Shown one piece after another: positions 1 through 7,212 of a DNA stretch of 64,000 bases. Both the position numbers and the translations under genes were made by a program. The notes beneath the pieces were generated by a model. It did not search any database. It had not been told where the DNA came from and saw nothing but the letters and a program-made list of their open reading frames with translations. Numbering within the stretch: the first letter of the stretch is position 1; the number at the start of each line of letters is the position of its first letter. The DNA is from Fimenecus sp052273625. GTDB lineage: Bacteria; Bacillota; Clostridia; Oscillospirales; Acutalibacteraceae. The DNA is taken from the NCBI GenBank assembly GCA_052273625.1, contig DAVZHW010000006.1:1-64000 (forward strand), read 5' to 3'.

Positions 1-1
1 A

Positions 2-55
2 GGGACAGGAGCAAGGGACAGGGACAGGAGCAAGGGACAGGGACAGGAGCAAGGG
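2..55. repeat. 19-bp tandem repeat, about 2.8 copies
   Basis: The unit GGGACAGGAGCAAGGGACA begins at 2, 21 and 40, with the third copy incomplete. The array may continue to the left of the window. It is purine-rich and contains no gene. Its function is unknown; it resembles a short VNTR at the edge of the phage region. Confidence 0.85.
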
Positions 56-62
56 TGAAATT

Positions 63-119
63 GTTAGCAAGGGATAACAGCCATTTGTACAGCAAAAACA
101 AATGTTAGCAATGTGTAAC
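63..119. repeat. Pair of 16-bp GTTAGCAA..TAAC repeats around a hairpin
   Basis: Two near-identical 16-mers, each an imperfect palindrome with GTTA and TAAC ends, lie at 63-78 and 104-119. Between them ATTTGT (83-88) can pair with ACAAAT (98-103). The paired sites around a stem suggest a recombinase or repressor site. They do not fit the integron attC consensus well. Confidence 0.45.
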
Positions 120-140
120 AAGATAAAAAGCACTGGAGCA

Positions 141-174
141 AAAAAAAAGCACTAGGAATTTTTCCTAGTGCTTT
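141..174 (-). terminator. Intrinsic terminator of the 179-640 gene
   Basis: A 13-bp perfect stem (146-158 with 162-174, 3-nt loop) lies just downstream of the leftward gene. The A-run at 141-148 becomes a U-tract on the minus strand. Confidence 0.9.
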
Positions 175-178
175 AAGT

Positions 179-640
179 CTAACAGAACTGTTTTATAAAT
201 TCTTTGAATTCCGCCTCCCATTTGCCATCACTTGAGGCTTTTTTTACTTCCTCAATTGATTTTTTTAATTTTTCTAAAATTGCCTCCTTTGAAGGAGGCA
301 ATTTTTCCGCTTTTTTCGTTTCTTTTTTAGAAAAGAGCGTTTTGTCGTCCGTCAATCGGACGAGTACCGCCTCGGGTTTGTCCGACGCGTTAGGCTGAAT
401 ATACAGGAGGAGCCTTCCCTCCTGTACCCGTTGACAATTAAGGCTGTTGATTGATCTAATCAACGCCTCCTTCGTTGTCCACTTTTTTTTATCGAGCCAA
501 TATTGGCTCAACTTAAACGGGCTTTTTAACCCGTTACCATGATGTTTTCTTTCAAAGTCTTCAACAGACTTCTTAAGAATTTCAACGATTGACGGCTCAA
601 CCTTTGAGCCGTCGTCAAATAAATTATTCATAATTGCCAT
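179..640 (-). CDS. Hypothetical protein, 153 aa
   Basis: I do not recognise a family. The protein is charged and mostly helical, with a lysine/glutamate-rich second half (residues about 100-145) that could form a coiled coil. It has no signal peptide or membrane segment. The ATG at 640 follows AGGAGG at good spacing. A small hairpin with loop GCCAT lies just upstream and a strong terminator just downstream, so the gene looks like a self-contained cassette. It points away from the phage late genes and may be flanking rather than phage DNA. Confidence 0.7.
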   Translation of the reverse strand: MAIMNNLFDDGSKVEPSIVEILKKSVEDFERKHHGNGLKSPFKLSQYWLDKKKWTTKEALIRSINSLNCQRVQEGRLLLYIQPNASDKPEAVLVRLTDDKTLFSKKETKKAEKLPPSKEAILEKLKKSIEEVKKASSDGKWEAEFKEFIKQFC

Positions 641-652
641 AATATGCCTCCT

Positions 653-669
653 ACCCGTATGGCACGGGT
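653..669 (-). promoter_or_regulatory. Leader hairpin with GCCAU loop, upstream of 179-640
   Basis: On the minus strand ACCCGT and ACGGGT pair around the five-base loop GCCAT, immediately before the AGGAGG ribosome binding site. The next gene to the right has the same loop on a different stem at 1038-1050. This placement fits a translational operator. Confidence 0.5.
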
Positions 670-673
670 TTTT

Positions 674-694
674 AAAAAAATAAATTAAAGCCGT
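674..694. repeat. Left arm of 21-bp inverted repeat flanking the 748-1023 gene
   Basis: This 21-base stretch is the exact reverse complement of 1110-1130. The two arms bracket the 748-1023 gene, its terminator and its leader. It is A-rich but includes the distinctive end TTAAAGCCGT. Confidence 0.7.
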
Positions 695-700
695 CTAATT

Positions 701-744
701 TTTTTTTCAGCCCGTTGAAACGGTAACAACGGGCTGAAAAAATG
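701..744 (-). terminator. Terminator of the 748-1023 gene
   Basis: CAGCCCGTTG (708-717) pairs with CAACGGGCTG (727-736). The stem is flanked by a T-run on the left and an A-run on the right, so it could work in both directions. It lies directly after the stop codon of the leftward gene. Confidence 0.85.
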
Positions 745-747
745 GCA

Positions 748-1023
748 CTAGTTACAATATGTATAACCGCGATATGTGCCGTCTGTACCGCGGTTGTAAT
801 CCTCAACTCCAAAGCAAAGGAATGAAAGCGGTAAACTTCCCTCCTTTGCTTGCTGGAGGTACTGGAGGGCTTTATGGGTTGGGATAAAGAATTCTTCATC
901 CATATCCCCCCATGCTCCCCATTCCTGAACGGCTATAGTGTAGCCGTCGTTGTGGAGGCGGAGCATCCAACTCCTACCTCCGCAACAATTTTCAGCCGTT
1001 AAAGCAATTAAAGTTTTCGCCAT
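748..1023 (-). CDS. Hypothetical protein, 91 aa
   Basis: No family is recognised. The protein is rich in aromatic residues and glycine (WGAWGDMDEEF motif near residues 34-44), with a CC pair at 13-14 and tyrosine/threonine at the C-terminus. It looks soluble. The ATG at 1023 follows AGGAGG. Like its left neighbour it is a single-gene unit with a hairpin leader and terminator, and it is enclosed by 21-bp inverted repeats. Confidence 0.65.
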   Translation of the reverse strand: MAKTLIALTAENCCGGRSWMLRLHNDGYTIAVQEWGAWGDMDEEFFIPTHKALQYLQQAKEGSLPLSFLCFGVEDYNRGTDGTYRGYTYCN

Positions 1024-1037
1024 ATTTACCTCCTTGA

Positions 1038-1050
1038 CTGTATGGCACAG
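1038..1050 (-). promoter_or_regulatory. Leader hairpin with GCCAU loop, upstream of 748-1023
   Basis: CTGT and ACAG enclose the loop GCCAT on the minus strand, just before AAGGAGG. The stem bases differ from those at 653-669 while the loop is the same, so base pairing has been kept while sequence changed. Confidence 0.5.
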
Positions 1051-1094
1051 CCTTTTTTTTTATTTCCTTACATTAAGCAAGGAATTTTTTTTTT

Positions 1095-1115
1095 AGCCGT
1101 TTTTTTTAAACGGCT
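1095..1115. terminator. Hairpin AGCCGTTT/AAACGGCT
   Basis: A short perfect stem flanked by T-runs, possibly a terminator or remnant of one. A second small hairpin, TTCCTT/AAGGAA, lies at 1064-1084. Confidence 0.5.
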
Positions 1116-1130
1116 TTAATTTATTTTTTT
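1110..1130. repeat. Right arm of 21-bp inverted repeat
   Basis: Exact reverse complement of 674-694; see that entry. Confidence 0.7.
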
Positions 1131-1132
1131 TG

Positions 1133-1187
1133 TTATACTATGCTAATTTTTGTTTCAGCCGCAAAAATGGCTGTTAGCATAGTATAA
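1133..1187. repeat. Long nested hairpin, 14-bp perfect outer stem
   Basis: TTATACTATGCTAA (1133-1146) is exactly repeated in inverse at 1174-1187. Inside, CAGCC (1156-1160) pairs with GGCTG (1169-1173). It has no U-tract typical of a terminator. It also contains GTTAGCA, shared with the repeats at 63 and 104, so a recombination-site role is possible. Confidence 0.6.
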
Positions 1188-1835
1188 TAAAGGCTATAAA
1201 GAATTGAAGAGTTTCAGCCACCCGCATACATCTGAAGGCGTATATATTGAAATCAATGCGTATATACACCCGTTCACTTTTTTTATACAGTATTCAATTT
1301 TTTTCATTTTTAAAAAAAAACTAAACTTGCATAATAAAAGCTACTGTACATCAAGCAAGACAAGACACATTAGAAGCTATAGAACTTTTTTATTATCTTT
1401 TTTCAAAAAATATTTTTCGTATCTGAAAAAAAAAATCAGATAGACAGAAAAATAAAAAAGTCTAGAGCCGTGCTTGCCTCGTCGCTATGACCACGATAGC
1501 TAGCATCCCTTCCCATCCCAATGTCAAAGAACTGTAGGCTCTTTCTTCCTACTTCTATGATTTAATAATATAATGAATGACTAGCAATGTCAACGATAAT
1601 ATTTTTTTTTACAAGTGTTTATTTTATGATATAACAAAATATTATGAGTACCCCCATAGGAGGGTTTTTTACTGGAGGGGGGGATGGCTTATCCCCTCCC
1701 GCACAAAACAGATTTTTTCAAAGGCAGGTGGCACGGAAATATGGAATAAGAGGGGGTTGGTTAGTTACCACTATAGAAGAAATAATATTTTGTTTTAGTT
1801 GTAAGTAAAGTGCTGAGGTATATACATAGTTTCTT
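1188..1835. other. AT-rich intergenic DNA without convincing genes
   Basis: Short open frames exist here on the plus strand (for example 1204-1443 and 1577-1798), but they lack ribosome binding sites and have low-complexity, phenylalanine/lysine-rich translations. The region holds a TATCTGA/TCAGATA hairpin at 1420-1442, a structured GC-rich island at 1464-1542 and a G-run hairpin at 1677-1699 (9 pairs). Confidence 0.6.
1464..1542 (-). ncRNA. Candidate structured RNA
   Basis: This ~80-base island is far more GC-rich than its surroundings. AGAGCC (1464-1469) pairs with GGCTCT (1537-1542), and inside GCTAT (1484-1488) pairs with ATAGC (1496-1500) around a 7-base loop. On the minus strand the outer stem is followed by a T-rich run, and TTGACA occurs upstream near 1520-1526. 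It has no tRNA D- or T-arm. The family is unknown and the call is tentative. Confidence 0.3.
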
Positions 1836-2047
1836 CACTAAGTGTGCATATTGTATTAAAATAGAGAAAGCGTGCAAGTTGTAGTGCTGTAAATGCACTA
1901 TGATTGACTAAGCAAACAAGTTGTAGTAAAGAAAATGTGTTTATATCGACTAAGCGTGTAAGTTGTAGTATCTATTGACTAAGCGTACAAGTTGGTGTTT
2001 CCCTATAGGGAGAAATGATACCTTACACTAAGCGTACAAGTTGTAGT
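1836..2047. repeat. Six ~22-bp direct repeats (iteron-like array)
   Basis: Copies of the consensus GACTAAGCGTACAAGTTGTAG start at 1836, 1864, 1906, 1948, 1977 and 2026. The first is the most diverged. Start-to-start distances are 28, 42, 42, 29 and 49 bp, so spacing is irregular, unlike CRISPR. A palindrome CCCTATAGGG lies at 2001-2010. The array ends just before the operon of multi-HTH genes, so the repeats are likely operators for those proteins or origin iterons. Confidence 0.8.
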
Positions 2048-2056
2048 TTGGTATAA

Positions 2057-2080
2057 GGCAACGTTTTTTTAGATGTTGCC
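2057..2080 (+). promoter_or_regulatory. Leader hairpin before the first HTH gene
   Basis: GGCAAC (2057-2062) pairs with GTTGCC (2075-2080) around a T-rich loop, about 30 bases before the start codon at 2112. It may be an attenuator or an mRNA-stabilising stem. Confidence 0.45.
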
Positions 2081-2111
2081 ATAAGTAAGCGTGGAGATTA
2101 CAGGAGAATAT

Positions 2112-2807
2112 ATGCTGGTATATGACGGATTGGAAGAGTGGCTTAATAAGAACGGAATGACAGAAACGGAGCTTTCTAAAAAAATAGGAAACTGTGATAT
2201 TGTGTCAGGACTTCTCAGTAGAAGGAGGGGTGCTAAGACTTTTACAGTTAATAAGATATGTGAAGTTACGGGGCTGCCTGTAGAAAAACTGGTTCGCTGG
2301 GTTCCGGACGATACGGAGGATATAAGAAAATCCTACAGAGAAAATGAAGTTTATTTTGATAAATTATTTGAACTTATAAAAAGCAGAAAAATTTCTATAA
2401 GAGAAGCGGAAAGAAGACTTGGTGTTTGGTATGGCTATTTTGACAAGATAAATACAAAAAAAAAGAAGGGGGGCAAAATGGAGATAAAACTACTCAAGTC
2501 TATTGCGGAATATTTCAACGTTGAACCTACAGATTTGTTTGAAATAAGTAGCGGCAAAGAAGTCGTGTATGAAAAGACTTGGGAGGATATTTACAACGAG
2601 AGTAATGTAAGTATGGACAAGATGTTTGCGTTGATGGATAAAAAAGGTCTTACGAAAAATGATGTTGTAAGAAAGTCCGGAGTAACTTTTGTGTCTATAT
2701 TTCAACGTCTGAATAACGGCAAAAAAATATCCGCAATGTCCATAAGAAAGATAGCGGACGCTCTAGGTGTCCAACCGACAGATTTGTACGAGGTGGTTGG
2801 GTGTTAG
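2112..2807 (+). CDS. DNA-binding protein with three tandem XRE-like HTH modules
   Basis: The 231-residue protein contains three successive Cro/CI-type helix-turn-helix modules, at about residues 1-66, 82-150 and 163-230. Each ends in a typical 'LG-V-P-T-D-L' type segment (for example NVEPTDLFEI and GVQPTDLYEV). The ATG at 2112 follows AGGAG at 5-nt spacing and aligns with the start of the next gene; an upstream in-frame GTG at 2091 is less likely. Its first module is closely similar to the N-terminus of the next protein, showing duplication. It probably binds several sites at once, and the direct-repeat array just upstream is the obvious candidate target. Confidence 0.85.
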   Translation: MLVYDGLEEWLNKNGMTETELSKKIGNCDIVSGLLSRRRGAKTFTVNKICEVTGLPVEKLVRWVPDDTEDIRKSYRENEVYFDKLFELIKSRKISIREAERRLGVWYGYFDKINTKKKKGGKMEIKLLKSIAEYFNVEPTDLFEISSGKEVVYEKTWEDIYNESNVSMDKMFALMDKKGLTKNDVVRKSGVTFVSIFQRLNNGKKISAMSIRKIADALGVQPTDLYEVVGC

Positions 2808-3238
2808 TTTACGATGGATTGGAGAAATGGCTAAAGGAAAATAATATGTCGATTGCGGAGTTTGGGAGACTGACAGGCAAAAGAACCGGATATTGGAGTG
2901 CGGTTCTGGGAAGAACAAAAGGTCTTTCTACTGATATGTTTTGTAAGTTATGTGAAGTAACAGGGCTTCCGGTAGAAAAGCTTGTGCATTGGTATTCCGA
3001 TAAGAGTTTTGACCTTCGCAAGGACTACAGGAACAGCGTTGTAAAGTTCGACAAATTCCTTGAACTCTACGAGAGAACAGAAATGGGTAGAGCGGAATTT
3101 TCTTTGGCGGCAGGACTGAACAGGGATTGTATCTCCGGGATATACGCAGGCAAGAAGCCTCGGATAGGAACTATTAAGAAGATAGCGGAGTATCTGGGAG
3201 TGAAGCCGACCGACCTGTTTGAAATAATTGAAAATTAG
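2801..3238 (+). CDS. DNA-binding protein with two tandem XRE-like HTH modules
   Basis: This 145-residue paralogue of the preceding protein has modules at about residues 1-66 and 80-144 (ending GVKPTDLFEI). The GTG start at 2801 overlaps the end of the upstream gene and is preceded by AGGTGG, which indicates translational coupling. Its start MLVYDGLEKW nearly matches MLVYDGLEEW of the upstream protein. The role is presumably transcription control together with its neighbours. Confidence 0.85.
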   Translation: MLVYDGLEKWLKENNMSIAEFGRLTGKRTGYWSAVLGRTKGLSTDMFCKLCEVTGLPVEKLVHWYSDKSFDLRKDYRNSVVKFDKFLELYERTEMGRAEFSLAAGLNRDCISGIYAGKKPRIGTIKKIAEYLGVKPTDLFEIIEN

Positions 3239-3298
3239 GATTTAACCGGAAGTCTGATTTAAAAATTTAAAAGCAAATTTTTTCAAAAGGAGAATAAT

Positions 3299-3640
3299 AT
3301 GATTAGTTTTATTCCGTTGAAAGTTCTTATGCTAAAAAGGAACATATCGCCGACAGCATTAAAGAAGCAGGAGGGTTTTACAAACCTCAATTTCAAAAGA
3401 ATGTTTGACGGAACTTCTGCCGTAAGGACTGTCGTATTGGACAGGCTCTGCAAGTATTTCAAATGTAAATTAAGCGACATAGTGGAGTACGTACCGGACG
3501 AAGAGTGGGATTTTGAACGCAGATGCAAAAAGGACAAGACAGACCCTATCTCTAAACTTGACGCTCTGTCTGAAAGTCAAAAAGCTTTGCAGGAGGAGAT
3601 AGAGGAGTTAAAAAAAGCGTATCCTGCGTATCTGCTTTAG
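3299..3640 (+). CDS. Single-module XRE-like regulator with C-terminal coiled coil
   Basis: The 113-residue protein has one HTH module (about residues 1-62, resembling small YozG-type XRE proteins) and a charged helix (about 85-108) likely to dimerise. The ATG at 3299 follows AGGAG. Its ribosome binding site, AGGAGAATA at 3288-3296, is identical to that of the first HTH gene at 2102-2110. A strong terminator follows, closing the three-gene operon. Confidence 0.8.
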   Translation: MISFIPLKVLMLKRNISPTALKKQEGFTNLNFKRMFDGTSAVRTVVLDRLCKYFKCKLSDIVEYVPDEEWDFERRCKKDKTDPISKLDALSESQKALQEEIEELKKAYPAYLL

Positions 3641-3658
3641 TTTTATATTAAGTTATTG

Positions 3659-3692
3659 AAAGACCGTTTTTTTTGACGGTCTTTTTTTTTAC
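3659..3692 (+). terminator. Terminator of the multi-HTH operon
   Basis: AAAGACCGT (3659-3667) pairs with ACGGTCTTT (3676-3684), followed by a long T-run. Confidence 0.92.
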
Positions 3693-3721
3693 ACAGTATT
3701 ATTTCCCCTTTTATTTTAAAT

Positions 3722-3817
3722 AAAAAAAATACCCGGCTTATATTTACCGGGCATCGTGAGGAGAATACCTTAGGAATACTATGATGGGTCGCAGAAATCA
3801 TAGTCCAAGTAATGCTT
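3722..3817 (-). ncRNA. Candidate leftward small RNA with promoter and terminator
   Basis: On the minus strand TTGACA (3846-3851) and TAATAT (3824-3829) form a promoter with 16-bp spacing. The transcript would contain a perfect 8-bp hairpin (3778-3785 with 3797-3804) and end in a CCCGG/CCGGG stem (3732-3736 with 3747-3751) plus eight U. The unpaired segment between them includes TATTCTCCT, exactly complementary to the ribosome binding sites of two of the upstream HTH genes. No protein is evident on this strand. The opposite strand could encode a 29-residue peptide from 3780, so the AGGAG there might instead be a true ribosome binding site. Confidence 0.5.
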
Positions 3818-3898
3818 ACTTTTATATTACAGTATTTCTTTATAATGTCAAGCACAGAAAATTAACCTAATCGGAACTTCGTCCATAATTTTTAAGAT

Positions 3899-4303
3899 AT
3901 GGGAAAAATATCTCCGAACTTAACAACAAGTTCTGAAAAAAACACAAAAAGACTTATATCAGATGCTCTCAAAAGAATGGGAACAGAAACAGTTACTGTC
4001 TCAAGTGATGAAATCGGTGTGCCAATCACTGTAAGAAAAATAGACGCACTTGCAAAGCGTTTATGGGATATTGCACTTTATTCTGATAATGAAAAAGTAG
4101 TTGGAACGATAGCGAAAGTTATACTTGAGTTCACAGAAGGAAAGCCGGAAGTTCGTGCGAACGAAACAAAACAGGCTGTAAGCCCTGTTCAGATTATAGT
4201 TCATCAGGGCGACCGAGAAAAGCTGGAACAAAAAGCTCAGTTAGCCATAGAAGAACATGAACCGCGGATTTTGCTTGGTGATGGAATGGAGCTTGTGCCG
4301 TAA
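3899..4303 (+). CDS. Putative terminase small subunit
   Basis: The 134-residue protein overlaps the large terminase by one base, the usual place of the small subunit, which recognises phage DNA for packaging. The N-terminal half is helical with a DNA-binding-like region (about 40-80), and the C-terminal tail is charged. No signature motif is visible, so the call rests mainly on position. The ribosome binding site is weak. This is the first gene of the rightward late operon. Confidence 0.65.
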   Translation: MGKISPNLTTSSEKNTKRLISDALKRMGTETVTVSSDEIGVPITVRKIDALAKRLWDIALYSDNEKVVGTIAKVILEFTEGKPEVRANETKQAVSPVQIIVHQGDREKLEQKAQLAIEEHEPRILLGDGMELVP

Positions 4304-5586
4304 TGGAAATCGAGTTGTCTGAACCTCAGTCTGAGATATTGATGTGCGATAAACGGAACATTGTAGTAAACGCCGGACGCCGTTTTGGGAAAACCTATGT
4401 TTCCGGAGCAAAAATGCTTGTCGAGGGAACATCAGAATATGCGTCAAAAAGAGGTGATTTCGAGATATGGTACATAGCACCTGTCGCTGACCAGGCACGC
4501 AATATTATGTGGGATGGCTGGATGAAAAAGCATATTCCGGAACATCTTATCGCGTACAAGAACGAACAGCGTATGATAATGAGGTTTCACAATGGAACAA
4601 CAATAAAGATTTTTTCCGCAGATAATCCAGACCACCTTGTAGGAAGTGGTATAGACCTTTTGATAATTGACGAATGTGCTGTAATTCCTACTGATGAAAT
4701 ATATCAATATATTCGTCCGGCTCTTTCGGACAAACATCATCTTGGAAAAACTCTTTTTATATCTACTCCACGTGGCTTCAACTGGTTTCACGACCTGTGG
4801 ATGAACCAATATGACAATGACTTGAAAAAAGACTGGGCATCTTTTCAGTTCACGACAGCTGACGGTGGAAATGTAACACAGGAAGAAATTGAAAAGGCGA
4901 AAAAGGAGATGTCTCCTAAGAAATTCTTACAGGAATACTACGCTTCTTTTGAAACAATGAGTAACAGGATTTACTACTCATACAGCAAGGAAGAGAACGC
5001 CTGTGAGATGAAAGAAGATTGGAAGTACGATGATATTCACGTAGGAATAGACTTCAACGTAACTCCTATGACTGCGACTATTTCCCATTACCAGTGGGAG
5101 CCAAAGCTGAACAGGTACTGTTCCTACACATTCGATGAATATTACGAGCCGGGAAGCCATACTCTTGAGCTTGCAAAGTGGCTTAGAAAAAAATATCCAT
5201 TCTCAAAAATATACGCATATCCTGACCCGACAGGAAAAAGAAAACAGTCATCATCTGTCGGTAAGTCTGATTTTGACTTACTTGAAAGCCAGGGAATAGA
5301 AGTCCGTGCTCCTTTTGCTCCGTATAACACTGCGGATAAATTCAATACGGCGAATGCCGCCTTGTGTAACGCAAACGGCGACAGAAGCGTATTCATAGAC
5401 CGGGATAAATGTCCTCATTTGTGCGAATGTCTTTACGGCTATTCTTATGATGAAAAAAGAGGTATTCCGGATAAAAAAGGCGGTTTAGACCATATAACAG
5501 ACGCCTTTGCCTATTATCTTAACTATATGTTTCCTTTGGACGGTGGAATTGAGCATATATACAAGCCTGACGTATATGGCGTTTAA
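4303..5586 (+). CDS. Terminase large subunit
   Basis: This is the ATPase-nuclease motor that packages phage DNA into the prohead. The Walker A motif AGRRFGKT is at residues 24-31 and the Walker B motif LLIIDE at 119-124. The RNase H-like nuclease domain follows, with acidic residues in GIDFNV (D250), YPDPTG (D308) and the final DHITDAFAYY. At 427 residues it is of normal length. The start overlaps the small subunit stop. Confidence 0.95.
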   Translation: MEIELSEPQSEILMCDKRNIVVNAGRRFGKTYVSGAKMLVEGTSEYASKRGDFEIWYIAPVADQARNIMWDGWMKKHIPEHLIAYKNEQRMIMRFHNGTTIKIFSADNPDHLVGSGIDLLIIDECAVIPTDEIYQYIRPALSDKHHLGKTLFISTPRGFNWFHDLWMNQYDNDLKKDWASFQFTTADGGNVTQEEIEKAKKEMSPKKFLQEYYASFETMSNRIYYSYSKEENACEMKEDWKYDDIHVGIDFNVTPMTATISHYQWEPKLNRYCSYTFDEYYEPGSHTLELAKWLRKKYPFSKIYAYPDPTGKRKQSSSVGKSDFDLLESQGIEVRAPFAPYNTADKFNTANAALCNANGDRSVFIDRDKCPHLCECLYGYSYDEKRGIPDKKGGLDHITDAFAYYLNYMFPLDGGIEHIYKPDVYGV

Positions 5587-5643
5587 TCTTTTTCTTCAAA
5601 TAAGGCAAGACTATAACAACTTCATTTTTTTTAAGGAGTTTTT

Positions 5644-7212
5644 ATGGATATAGTCGGAAATCTTTCTTGCGTGGAAACAAGACACCCTGAATACATAAAA
5701 CGTCGCCGTCAATGGGAGCTTATTCGGGATTGCGTGGAAGGCGAGGACGCAATAAAAGACAAGGGAGAGGTTTATCTTCCGAGAGCTATCGGAATGAGCA
5801 ATATGCGTTACAACGCTTTTAAAAGACGTGCACGCTTTGTAAATTATGTGTATCAGACTTTAGAGGGAACACACGGTATGATTTTCCGTCGTGCTCCTGT
5901 ACTGAAATATCCTGCCGAGATTGAGAAAATTGTAAACAACATCAACAGAGAGGGTTCTACTCTATACCAGTTCTTCTCTGACTCCGTGTTCGATATTATG
6001 CAGACTGGCTGGGGCGGATATCTTATCGATATGCCGATGTCCACAGAGAATATTTCAGTTTTTGATGCAGAGCAAATGGGAATACGTCCTTACGTAACAT
6101 ATTACACCGCAGAAAACATTATCAACTGGAAATTTGACATAGTGAACGGTGTGAAAGTTCCAGTGCTTGTCGTTCTTTTGGAAAAAGTCGAATCGGATGA
6201 GGTCGGAATTTTCTCACACGAGATGAAAGACAGGTTCAGAGTTCTGTATCTTGACGAGAACAGGGAGTATCGGCAGCTGATTATCGACAAGTCAAAAAAA
6301 AGTAACGGTCAGTTCGGCTACACCGCAGAAGAAATCCCTGTAAAAGTAAGGGGAAAAAGACTTAATTATATTCCTTTTGTATTTGCCCCGGAAAATGTTC
6401 CGCAAAAACCTATGCTTTTAGATATTGCTCACGTAAATATCGGTCATTATATGAAATCCGCGGATTACGAAAACGGTGTTCATCTTACGGAATTTCCGAC
6501 AGGCTGGGTAACAGGTGCTGCACCGCAGAAAGATGAGAAAGGAAATATTGTTCCTATGGTGTTAGGACAGGATGCCTTTCTTATGTTCAAAGACCCGTCT
6601 GTAAAAGTCGGAAACCTTGAATTCAGCGGAGAAGGAATTACCCATTCAGAAAAAGCGTTGGAATCAGCAGAAGTACAAATGGTTGTTCTTGGTTCACGAA
6701 TTATTACTCCTGAACGCGGTATGTCAGAAACCGCAGAATCTGCAAATATTCATCGTGCTGGAGAAAACGCAAAACTGGCTTCGTTCGCGAGAAATATGTC
6801 TGAAAAAGCGACAACTATCCTGCGGATTATTTGCGACTGGGAGGGATGTTCAGGATTTGCTAGCGTCGATTTTAATACTGATTATGAAACTATGCACTTT
6901 GACGCGAACGCACTTAACGCTATGGCGAATATTTTTGCACAAGGAAAAGTTCCTCTTATAGTTCTTTACGGAATGATGATGAAAGGAGAGTTTATCCCGG
7001 ATTCAAATATGCAGTTCGAGGACTATATCGAGTATCTTGAGCTTGAGCATTCAGGTCTTTCAGAAAAAGAGGCGTACGCTGCTTATAAAAAATACAAGGA
7101 AACAGGAGTTTCACAGGTTGATACGTCGAAACTTCAATGTAAAACGCTTGAGGAAATCGACAGCAAGGTAGATGAAACTGACGGCGAGATAGAAACGGTT
7201 GGGGATAAATGA
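5644..7212 (+). CDS. Portal protein, DUF4055-type
   Basis: The 522-residue protein forms the ring through which DNA enters the capsid and to which the tail attaches. It has the features of DUF4055 portal-like proteins: an N-terminal TRHPEYIKRRRQWELIRD segment, a middle mixed domain and a C-terminal helical wing. It lies between terminase and the Mu F-like protein, as expected. AAGGAG precedes the ATG. The final four bases overlap the next gene. Confidence 0.85.
   Translation: MDIVGNLSCVETRHPEYIKRRRQWELIRDCVEGEDAIKDKGEVYLPRAIGMSNMRYNAFKRRARFVNYVYQTLEGTHGMIFRRAPVLKYPAEIEKIVNNINREGSTLYQFFSDSVFDIMQTGWGGYLIDMPMSTENISVFDAEQMGIRPYVTYYTAENIINWKFDIVNGVKVPVLVVLLEKVESDEVGIFSHEMKDRFRVLYLDENREYRQLIIDKSKKSNGQFGYTAEEIPVKVRGKRLNYIPFVFAPENVPQKPMLLDIAHVNIGHYMKSADYENGVHLTEFPTGWVTGAAPQKDEKGNIVPMVLGQDAFLMFKDPSVKVGNLEFSGEGITHSEKALESAEVQMVVLGSRIITPERGMSETAESANIHRAGENAKLASFARNMSEKATTILRIICDWEGCSGFASVDFNTDYETMHFDANALNAMANIFAQGKVPLIVLYGMMMKGEFIPDSNMQFEDYIEYLELEHSGLSEKEAYAAYKKYKETGVSQVDTSKLQCKTLEEIDSKVDETDGEIETVGDK

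Noticed and set aside
61..82. lac operator-like sequence
   Set aside because: Resemblance to the lac operator is superficial and no LacI-type gene is present.
63..1187. Integron cassettes with attC sites
   Set aside because: GTTAGCA motifs and single-gene units are suggestive, but the core sites do not match RYYYAAC/GTTRRRY symmetry and no integron integrase is seen.
1204..1798. Two plus-strand open frames
   Set aside because: No ribosome binding sites, phenylalanine/lysine-rich low-complexity translations, overlap with hairpins.
1836..2047. CRISPR array
   Set aside because: Repeats are only ~22 bp, diverged, and spaced irregularly (28-49 bp), and no cas genes are present.
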